From contig JAYMSP010002884.1 of NCBI GenBank assembly GCA_036897095.1, forward strand, positions 1 to 22,041: a stretch of DNA of 22,041 nt, written 5' to 3'. Below the pieces are notes generated by a model, which was not told where the DNA came from, did no database searches, and was given only the letters and a program-made list of their open reading frames with translations. Numbering within the stretch: the stretch's first letter is position 1; each line of letters opens with the position of its first letter. This DNA is from Plantago elongata (lineage: Eukaryota; Streptophyta; Magnoliopsida; Lamiales; Plantaginaceae). Positions 1 through 8,371 of the stretch are shown here, in pieces. The translations under genes and the position numbers were made by a program.

Positions 1-14
1 GGCCCCTTTTTGGT

Positions 15-33
15 CCCCCCCCCCCCCCCCCCC
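15..33. repeat. Poly-C homopolymer (19 C)
   Basis: An uninterrupted run of 19 C lies near the left edge, between 'ggcccctttttggt' and AT-rich DNA. Its true length is uncertain because long homopolymers are error-prone in sequencing and assembly. It has no visible link to a gene. Confidence 0.9.
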
Positions 34-1629
34 TTTAACCATTAGATTAAATTTTGATTCAATCTCATTCGTTGATTAATTATTATGTCGCATAATAACG
101 TAGTGCGACGTCGTATAATATTTAAATATACTATTATAAAGAATTACTTATTCATTCCTTATATATTAAACTTAGCAAATTTTACTAAAAAGAATATTTA
201 ATCAAATCATTCAGAAAATTTATATTTCATTCTTTAAAAAAAAAAACTTTTCTCTTTTCTCACCGAGCTCCGATTTCCATGGCAGCCGCCTGCAAGCTTC
301 CATGGTTGCCATGGAAGCTTTCGAGCAAGCTTTCATAGCGGCGATGGAAGCTTCAAGCTTCCAGTCCACCATGGAGCTTGAAAGCTTTCATCAATGGCTG
401 CCATGGAGGCTTTATTACGAGCTTTCGTCCCTGCTTACATGGTGATGGATTTCTTTATCACTTGATTCGTCGGATCTCCGGTGATTATGGTAGTTATTTG
501 TTGTGGTGATAATAATTGAAGAAGATGAATGAAAAGGTGGTAGTGACTTTTGGAGAAGATGAATAAATTTGAGGTTGAAAATATAAACATATTATTTAGA
601 AGGGGGATTTTGTAATTATATATATTTATATTTAAAAAGTCATTTAAATTTTAAAAATTGTTAATAAATTAATTGTAGTGTTTAGATTATGACACTTATT
701 TAATTTTAAATGGTATAATAATAGTACAGTGCGATATAGTATTGAGATCAGTGAAACCAATTAAATTTAAGAGGATGCTACTTAATTGGAGAAACATGTG
801 ACTTTTGTAATGTTAATTGTGATTACTTATTTTTCACATGGAAGAGCATGAAGTAGACATACAATGGTAAGTACAGAGAGTTGATATCGTTAAGAATTGA
901 TTTATTGGAGTATTTGAAAATTGAAGGAAATATTATGGATCGGTTAACACGATATCATTTTTGTAAAATTTGACTCTTACATCGTCTAATTAAGGCGGTG
1001 GTAATTCAACCAAATTGATTGGGGTACCAAAAAATTCAGTTTTTGACTTAATTCTGAAGAACTTAGGTAAGAAAGAATTATCATAAGAAAATACAAGTAT
1101 GAAATCTTAGTTTAGCATCATTTCACTCTTATTTTTATCGGTTTTAACTTGTTCAAGGATGAGTAGGAGATTTGTTTCATGCGACCAATTTATCCGTATT
1201 CGATCCTCTCTAAATGGATCGGATAACAGATGAACATTTTCTTTATCTATTTGATCGGATCAATTCGTATCCATCCATTACGCATTACAACAAATTGTAC
1301 AATTGACTCCCACATTTAGTTCGAAGAGACGAATATATTTTGTTTTCTACATTACACGGGGTACTAGCTAACGGGTCAGGTAGTGTTGAGCCAAAAGACT
1401 ATCACATGCTTGCCAGAGTGCCACTGATTCCAAATCCAATACATAATATGCTCACCAACGTTTTACATATGCTGCCATCTAGTATAATAACCATTTGAGT
1501 TACAAATATCTATAATGAACATTTTTGAGGAAAGAATAGAATATTCATAACTTCTAGGGAACTTGATTTTTCTAATATATTAGAAAATTACATCATTTAA
1601 ATATATATGGCATAGTTTACCTTTAATAA
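34..1629. other. AT-rich intergenic DNA without a gene
   Basis: No coding exon with recognisable protein similarity is seen on either strand. The stretch is AT-rich with frequent stops. The only structured part is the dyad-rich cluster at 279-415. Related short strings containing 'gtgcga' occur near 104 and 728, but no matching terminal repeats could be traced between them. Confidence 0.6.
279..415. repeat. Cluster of short palindromes (ccatgg / aagctt)
   Basis: This ~135-bp GC-richer patch in AT-rich DNA repeats the palindromes ccatgg and aagctt many times in both orientations, for example gcttccatgg followed by ccatggaagc. The strand can fold on itself at several scales. No long reading frame or known transposon end accompanies it. 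It could be the remnant of an inverted-repeat element or locally amplified simple sequence; I do not recognise it. Confidence 0.6.
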
Positions 1630-1805
1630 TACAGTAGAAACTCCCTATAAGAATACTCTATAAATTAATAAATTCTTTATAATCATACAATTTTACGATT
1701 CCAATTTATGTATAAAAGCTTTAAATAAATTTCTATTTAAAAATGAACTCTTTATATAATATTTTTTTTAATTATGACAATATTATTGTATAGAGTTTTA
1801 TTAGA
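1630..1805. mobile_element. Emigrant/pogo-like MITE
   Basis: The left end reads TA-CAGTAGAAACTCCCTATAA and the right end, on the opposite strand, reads approximately TAATAAAACTCTATACAATA. This resembles the pogo-family Emigrant/Lemi terminal repeat as I remember it (CAGTAAAACCTCTATAAATT), with a TA target. The interior is AT-rich and non-coding, and the ~175-bp length fits a MITE. The right terminus is degenerate, so its boundary is good to a few bases only. Confidence 0.6.
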
Positions 1806-2037
1806 ACTAAGGGAAAGGACATAATAATTATGCACAAAAATATAGAGGAAGACCATGAACCATTAAAATTGCATATATAAGTATGAGATGACAACATGAT
1901 AATGGATAAACAATTAAGAATAGAAAGCAAAACATACAAAAGCAACAACCATCCGTAGCCATAGTTGAAATATTGACCTGCATAATTCAGTATGAAATAT
2001 TGGTAAGTATTCTTTATTAAGTATTTGTATTTTTAAA

Positions 2038-4480
2038 TCAGTGGTGATAATATACCTCAGAGATTTTAATCTCCTTATAAATCACATTAACTGTATTATC
2101 GGTTGGATTGCCATCTTCATTTAAAGTCAATACATTTGTATTTGTAACTCTTGAAAAGGCAATATATAATTGACCGTGAGAGAAAACAGGCTTAAGTAGA
2201 TACAACCCAACATGAGCAAACGATTGGCCTTGATTTTTATTGTTTATCATAGCGTAGCAAACATAAATGAGGAACTGTCGCCGCTGGAATTTTATGGGAA
2301 ATTTAGCAAGATTAGATGGGGTAAATACCATGCGAGGAATGTGTACCAAAAGTCCATCATTTTCCCCATGAATCAACCAAGCTTGAATAACCTTGTCCCC
2401 AACTTGTGTGACAATTAACCTCGTCTCATTATACAATTCAACTGCTTGATCTATGTTTCGAAGAAGCATGATAGGGAAGCCAACTTTCAATCGAATTATG
2501 TGATTTGGGATACATGATTTCTTAATTGTGTTGAGGAATTCAATTGAATATACGTCTTCTTTATTGACAATATCATCCTCATCAGGGCATACAATCCGAG
2601 CTCAAGTATTCCTTCGCATCTCCAAGCAACAATGACATAACGTACTCATTAACTTCTTGTACAATCTCATTAGTAGGCGTTAATATAGCTCTATTTTGAA
2701 AGTAACGACCATCTCCAATATGATCTAATAGAGAAGGATAGACACTCTTGACGATTGCATCAAATGGATTTGATATATCACGAATGAGAACATCTTCCAG
2801 TAATTTGAACTCAGCTTCACCATCATTTGTCTCACCAACGTTCCCATCACCAATATCAAGCAACCAATCAGCAAATTGCTTAATCCTTTGGACCTCTGCG
2901 GGTGAGCCACTTGCCTGGAAAAACAATAACAATATACACACCCATAAGTATAATAGACAAAATTAAAAAAGCGTAATGATTGCTTCATTGCAATTAAATT
3001 GAGTATTTCTGTAATAGCATATTTTTCATCAAATTTAGCACACGGTAAGAGTTCCATATGGCTCTAGGTGAGCAAAGAGATGCATGTACTATGACTTGCT
3101 TACTTCCTTTTGGAATCACAGGTAGTATCTGTCTAAAATCGCCACTGAAAACAACAACCAATCCCCCAAAAGGTAATTGTGAAGGCTCCCCATCGGCTCC
3201 ATGCATAACATCGCGTAGGCTACGTTCCAATGCCTCAAAACAAAACTTATTTGTCATAGGAGCCTCATCACAAATAATGAGTTTTGTCCTTTTCAACAAT
3301 CATGTAAGATCGGAACCTGGTAGAATCGTACTACACACTGTGGTCTCATCTACATTCAAAGGTATGCTTAATCTAGAGTGAGCAGTACGACATCCAGGTA
3401 AAGCAAAGATGCAATGCCACTGAATGCAATTGGAAGAACAATATCTCGCCTACCACGTAAAGCAGAGCACAATGTTCTCCATAGGAACATCTATCATGTG
3501 CCACCATATCCATATAAAAAGAACACACCACCAACCCCTGATGTGACTGCATCCATAATCGTATTGTATATACCTCTCTGCTCTTTAGTCAAGCACGGAT
3601 ATAGACGATTATGCTCTTCTGTCATTGTGTCAGCATCATATGACATTTCTTCCATACTAAGATTATTATGGCCATCTTGAACAACAATTTCACCTGGTAT
3701 TGGCATTCCATTGAAATTTCTAATGCTGAACCCATTCCATCCAAGTTAATCTTCAATCTCAAGAAGAATGAAATTTACCAATTGTTCTTCGGTGAGTACC
3801 AAATCTACAATAAAATGAGAACTTATTAATAATTAATAATATATCATTAAGTAATAACCAGTATTCTCTTATCAAATTTCCAATAATGTATAAAAGTTAA
3901 TAGGAAAAGTATACATACATTGATTGCCCAATTTCTTGCACATAATGAACTCAATATCATCTGTCAAAATATCCCAAGTGCTATTCCATACATGTACTGG
4001 TCTTGACATACTATCAGACTGGAGCAACATAGAAAACAAATGCCTCAAGAAATACCCAGATCCCCAAAAGCTAGGTTCCTTTATAGCATCTATGTATTCC
4101 TTATCATTATCAAGGAGGCCTAAGCATAGCAAGCCTCACGATAAGAGTGGTGAAAAATTGTCTTGTACTGTCCTCAAATTCTCAAAGCAAGTCGCACCTC
4201 TTATGTGATCAACATAATCTTGAAGAAATAGGTTGGGCCAGATTTTATGGGGATATGATATATCCTCCCAATCTTACAATTAAATTGTTGTCGTGGCTTC
4301 CACTCCTTTCGACCTTGATCTCACACATAATGTTTTGGGAATTCCACATACAAATATTTTTTTACTTCTAGGTGTTCTTTGTTGTATTGCATCCACTTCA
4401 AGAATTTTGTTTCTACAATAATATGTGTCTTCTCAATGATGTCTTCTACCAAATCACCATCTTTAAAGATCATATTCTGC
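2038..4480 (-). pseudogene. Helitron helicase (RepHel, PIF1-like) pseudogene, 5'-truncated
   Basis: Read from high to low coordinates, the minus strand encodes collinear blocks of the Helitron RepHel protein. These are: the linker upstream of the helicase (4480-4200); RGATCFENLRTV (about 4190); GLLDNDKEYIDAIKEPSFWG (about 4110-4055); the pre-helicase LTEEQL block (about 3800); YGYGGT of Walker A (about 3500-3515); LIICDEAPM (Walker B, about 3260); FSGDFRQILPVIPKGS (about 3130); FADWLLDIGDGN (about 2850); LKVGFPIMLLRN (about 2470); and FSHGQLYIAFSRVT (about 2130-2190). The Rep (HUH nuclease) and zinc-finger parts are missing. Disabling changes: two stops (3491-3496) replace the GK of Walker A; a stop lies at 3300-3302; frameshifts lie near 4140, 3400 and 2590. 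Introns probably separate some blocks, for example 3809-3919 and one ending near 2918. It cannot make a working helicase. A cellular PIF1 gene is unlikely because the flanking blocks are Helitron-specific. Confidence 0.9.
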
Positions 4481-4699
4481 TCACCATCATTTTAGTATAA
4501 ATATGATAAGTGCCATTACTTGAAATATGTAGAATATGTTTTGTATTAAAATTAGAATGTTTTGAATTTTATAAGAATTTAACTAACAATATCGATAAAT
4601 ATAGGGCTTGCATCTACATTAAGAACGGAAAAATCGATTTTTCGAGTTTATCTCGATTAGGTCGGTGTACAGTCAGCGATCATACCACACTTTTTTCCT

Positions 4700-4870
4700 A
4701 TTATAAAAACTCACATTTACAACATTAATTCTTCCATTTATAAAAGCTCACAAACACAACATTACTTCCCTCAGCATTAATTATACAAACTAACATACAT
4801 AACATTAATTCCCCCAGACCCCGGTTATATAGAAACTCACAGACACAACATTAATTCCCCTAATTATAAA
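4700..4870. repeat. Degenerate ~40-bp tandem repeat, about four units
   Basis: Four diverged copies of a unit of roughly 39-44 bp follow each other. Each has a core like 'tataaaaactcaca', then 'acaacattaattc' and a short C-rich spacer. Copies start near 4699, 4738, 4781 and 4824, and a fifth partial start lies at about 4864. The array sits between the Helitron relic and the orphan ORF and may belong to the Helitron or to that ORF's upstream region. Confidence 0.65.
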
Positions 4871-4871
4871 A

Positions 4872-5273
4872 ATGTGCATGCACTTCGGCACCGTTAACTT
4901 CAAAGAAGACCTAATCCGGCCTCTTCTCCTCAGATTAGGCTTCTTTCTCCGTCGTCGTCCCCGTCTAGCCTTTCCTCTGCAACAACATGCCGTCACCGAT
5001 CTCTTTAGCTCCAACTTCTTCTCACATAAATCGAATTCAGACCAATTCGATCTCGAAACTCTCAATTCTGACGTCGATTTCCTCATCTCCGGTGTGCTAG
5101 CTACTCGTCTTCTTCTCCAAATGCGTCATCCCAATCGCCGCTCTCATTCACTAATCGACCATCTTTTCAATTTAGATGGTTTGGATATATATGATTTTAG
5201 GGGGTTTTATAGTGTGATCGAGATTTTTTCGACAGGTAAAGAAACTAACCAAATCGGTCTTTCAGTATCCTAA
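4872..5273 (+). CDS. Orphan ORF (133 aa) or captured exon, function unknown
   Basis: The frame opens with ATG at 4872. Its first two thirds are pyrimidine-rich with C/T-ending codons, like plant exons and unlike the AT-rich surroundings. The predicted protein has a basic, leucine-rich N-terminus (residues 13-35, containing LRLGFFLRRRPRLAF) that could act as an organelle-targeting sequence. A hydrophilic part and an LIDHLFNLDGLDIYDF segment (about 92-107) follow. At 5235/5236 a strong donor (gacag|gtaaag) interrupts the frame, so the real exon may end there and the last 12 residues may be intronic. No acceptor or continuing exon is seen before the lipase promoter. I do not recognise the family. 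It could be a first exon carried in by the neighbouring Helitron, or a small lineage-specific gene. Confidence 0.35.
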   Translation: MCMHFGTVNFKEDLIRPLLLRLGFFLRRRPRLAFPLQQHAVTDLFSSNFFSHKSNSDQFDLETLNSDVDFLISGVLATRLLLQMRHPNRRSHSLIDHLFNLDGLDIYDFRGFYSVIEIFSTGKETNQIGLSVS

Positions 5274-5311
5274 TTGAAAATCTGTATAGTAGTACGCTAT
5301 AATTGAAAATC
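5273..5311. repeat. Short direct repeat
   Basis: 'aattgaaaatctg' occurs twice, about 28 bases apart, in the spacer upstream of the first lipase gene. It is too short to assign to an element. Confidence 0.5.
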
Positions 5312-5385
5312 TGAGAGTTATCCAATCCGTAGTCCCCTCCACCAATGTCCATTCAAATAATCCGGGACAACTGTAGCATCAATCC

Positions 5386-5397
5386 TATATATATATA
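5386..5397 (+). promoter_or_regulatory. TATA box of GDSL gene 1
   Basis: The string 'tatatatatata' lies about 40 bases upstream of the ATG at 5436 and is followed by a pyrimidine/CA-rich leader. This spacing predicts a very short 5' leader with transcription starting around 5415-5425. Confidence 0.6.
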
Positions 5398-5435
5398 GGA
5401 CACCAACTGGTCATCTTTTCATCATCATCGACAAC

Positions 5436-6958
5436 ATGCACTCCTCTAAGCTTTATCTATGTTACATTATCACAATACTCTGCTTACTACAAAAACTAGT
5501 CCATTGCGAACCAAAGTTCCCATGCTTTTTCATATTTGGTGACTCAATGGTTGACAATGGCAACAATGTTGTTCGTAACACCACCGCCAAGGTCAATTAT
5601 CTCCCATATGGAGTCGATTTCCCAGCTGGTCCGACCGGCAGGTTCACCAACGGTCGAAATCTTGCTGATTTGCTTGGTATGACAATGCATATCTATGTAT
5701 TATCAAATTTGCTTCCTTATAGGTAATGAGGAAACTTACATGTCCATTTACTACCAATTTACAGCTGAATTTTTGGGGTTTGAGCAACCCATTCCACCAT
5801 TTGCGAATGCAACAAGTAATGATTTTATACGAGGATTGAACTATGCCTCTGGTGGATCTGGCATTCTGTATGAGACGGGTCGTGACGATTTTGTAAACTC
5901 TCCCTCTCTGGAACTCGTTATTTTTCCTCTATATATTGCGGAAATATCATGTTGTAATTGAATTTGCGATCAATATGAATGTCACTAATAATTTCTTTTA
6001 ACTAAATAATACGCCACGTGTGGCAGTATATAGACCGACTTTATAAGTAAGTAAATTTCGGGCTAATTTACTGGAGTTCTGTTTGTTTATTTGAAATTAG
6101 GGAGATGTGCTCGATTTGGACGGACAACTATTGAACCACAAAGCCGTGATTGGGCACATTTCGAAACTACTAGGCGGTAAGAGCGTGGCCAAACAACACC
6201 TAAGTAAGTGTATCTACATGGTGAACATGGGAAGCAACGATTATCTTGCCACTTATCTGCCCAAATATCACACCTCAAACACACCCTATAGCCCCAATCA
6301 GTATGCCCTAATGCTTACCGCCAAATATGCACTTCAGCTTACGGTAATAAATCAAACACTTTCTTTATAATGTCACACCAAAAATGGAAAAAAAAATAAA
6401 ATCGTAATGAGTTTTTGCTGTACTTCAATTTGTACAGAAAATGTACCGTTACGGAGCAAGAAAAGTGGCGGTATTTCCCGTTGGTAAAGTAGGGTGTACA
6501 CCCCAAGAGGTGGCTAAGTATGGAGCCACAAAAGGCTCTGTTTGCGTAGAGACGAGTAATGAAGTTGCGCAAGTATTCAACGAACAGCTAGCGGTTTTAT
6601 TGAAGGGTCTTAATCTTGTATTGCCTGGTGCAAATTTCGTCTACACAAAGAGTGTTAGCGATTCATATGGTACGTTATGAATAAAATCATCGTATAAGAG
6701 GCCTTTATACGCATGTTTAGGAATAATGTATTGTTCGCTTAATGAATTTCAGGAAACATTACGAATTTGAGTGACCCGTGCTGTGAACTAGCGTACGGAC
6801 ATTGTCTGCCCGGGGCGAGTTACTGTGACAATCGAGACGACTACATGTTCTGGGATGAGGTTCACCCGACCGAGGCTGGCTATTACTACAGTGCCCAGGC
6901 TGCCTACGCGAGTATGTCTCCATTGTTTGCTCGTGAGGATCCGGTTGCATCTATCTGA
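5436..6958 (+). CDS. GDSL esterase/lipase, tandem copy 1 (five exons, 349 aa)
   Basis: A secreted SGNH/GDSL-family serine hydrolase; family members hydrolyse ester bonds of lipids or acylated metabolites, and the substrate cannot be told from sequence. Exons: 5436-5676, 5765-5892, 6101-6343, 6438-6669, 6753-6958, all with GT..AG introns and phase kept, giving 349 residues, a usual length for the family. Residues 1-24 form a signal peptide (cleavage probably after VHC). Block I is FIFGDSMVDNGNN with nucleophile Ser37. The Gly block is YASGGSGI. Block III is GSNDYL with Asn169. Block V is DEVHPTEAGY with Asp316 and His319. All catalytic residues are present, so the protein should be active. The GPTGRFTNGRN and GCTP motifs place it near the Arabidopsis At1g29670/At5g45670-type lipases. 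The start is the first ATG after the TATA box. It is the upstream member of a tandem pair with 8372-11004. Confidence 0.93.
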
Positions 6959-7034
6959 TTTAGGTCGAAATGATCGTCCTTTTCGGTTTTAAATAAGAAC
7001 ACACTTTACCACTAAAGTTTGGTCATTTGTGTGA

Positions 7035-7040
7035 AATAAA
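7035..7040 (+). terminator. Polyadenylation signal AATAAA, GDSL gene 1
   Basis: A canonical AATAAA lies 77 bases after the stop codon, in the expected position for a plant near-upstream element. Confidence 0.5.
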
Positions 7041-7887
7041 CTTTAGAGGTCTCTGTGTGGAACGTGTCTTTAAGATTTGTACTTAATGCAGTTTGTCCTT
7101 TGATTTGATATGATTTGCCATTACACAAATGGTATGAATATCTAAAATTTAAGGGCATATCCATTCAAATTTCAAACTTTTGTTGATATCATAGACCGAC
7201 ACCATGAATTTAATCTTTCATATATCTCTACAAGTATATCATGATATTGGAATTTAATTTCGAATCTCTTCATCCCCGACAAATTCGGCACCACAATTAT
7301 TAAAATATTAAATCCTCAAAAAGGTTGAAACCGCAGGAGAGTGAAAAAATAATTGTAGAATTATTGAATTAATAGATTCAACATCTCTTTTTTTTTAACA
7401 GTGTAAAATATTTTTTTACAATAAAGTAATACTAGAATTGTATTTCAATTCAAGTATTGCCTGAACTGTGGTGTGATTGGGCGAACCATAAATTGTTTGA
7501 CACAAATTTTAATTAAATTAATTTCAACTGAGGTATAACTGATTAATGATAATTAAATGTTAACTTACGCTTGAAACTTTTTGTTTGTTGTAAATTAATT
7601 TTTTTAGATTTATTTAAGAATATATTCAACAAAATCAATTGGTAAGTTAGTTTGTAGTTGATAGGTGATTTGTAACTGGAAACCTATTTGATTTCTAAAA
7701 AGTCTTTAATAATACATTAATTAATTTGTCAGGTATGTGACGTACGTAAAAGGAAACAGTTTTTTAATAAGGTCTTTGAATATAAAGCTATCGATTATGT
7801 GTTAATGTAATATACTCATTATGAAAATAAGTTTATCTAATTTATAAACTTTTATCAAATAGTGGTGGAGTAAAAATTTAATTGAGG

Positions 7888-7937
7888 TAGTACTTATAAT
7901 TAACCCCTGCTGACCTTCTCAATTATTATAAGTACTA
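7888..7937. repeat. Inverted repeat, 13-bp arms
   Basis: The arms tagtacttataat (7888-7900) and attataagtacta (7925-7937) are perfect complements around a 24-base loop rich in C and T. It could be a very small MITE remnant or a chance AT-rich stem. It lies about 430 bp upstream of the second lipase start. Confidence 0.6.
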
Positions 7938-8146
7938 TATTATCATCTTAATTATATCAATGATGAAGCTGAGTTGTTTGTTTGAGCCAATTACATCCCA
8001 ACCAAAACCATGTACAACAATGATCCCATTTTCCACCTAAAACTACATACAAATGTAATGAACTTTTTTGGGTAGAAGTATAATAGTAAAACATTTAGCA
8101 TAAAAATAGTCAGCATTTCCGACACAACAAAGTGAAGGGCACAGGA

Positions 8147-8158
8147 GTATTAAATAGT
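8147..8158 (+). promoter_or_regulatory. Weak TATA-like site upstream of GDSL gene 2
   Basis: 'gtattaaatagt' is the nearest TATA-like string, but it lies over 200 bases upstream of the ATG. A transcript starting just after it would include the ATG at 8176, whose 75-codon frame overlaps the lipase start out of frame. Transcription may therefore start further downstream. Confidence 0.3.
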
Positions 8159-8371
8159 AGTAGTACTAATTATTAATGTCTATTGAACACATGAGAAACA
8201 TGGGGTGTTACACAAAGTTTGGTTACGTAGCTTACTCACATCCACCAAATCAAATAACGTCCTACTCTCAAAACAACACTGTAATAATGATCATCCGCTT
8301 CATTCTACACACTATTTCACCTTCATTTGCCCAACAACTTCGGAACCTGCAACAAGAACGACAACAACAAT

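Larger units (their letters stand above)
6959..8371. other. Intergenic spacer between the two lipase genes
   Basis: The spacer holds the 3'UTR of copy 1 (AATAAA at 7035), AT-rich non-coding DNA with many stops, the inverted repeat at 7888-7937, and the promoter and leader of copy 2. No intact third gene copy or lipase exon fragment was found here. Confidence 0.6.

Noticed and set aside
2212..2418. Plus-strand 68-codon frame
   Set aside because: It is antisense to the conserved Helitron helicase C-terminal block.
2038..4480. Cellular PIF1 DNA helicase gene
   Set aside because: Helitron-specific upstream blocks and several lesions show a transposon relic rather than a host gene.
4805..5086. 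Minus-strand 93-codon frame rich in Arg/Lys
   Set aside because: It is the antisense shadow of the pyrimidine-rich ORF at 4872-5273 and has no recognisable motif.
8327..8371. N-terminal extension MPNNFG... of GDSL gene 2
   Set aside because: It begins at TTG, not ATG. The first in-frame ATG is 8372, which gives a normal signal peptide.
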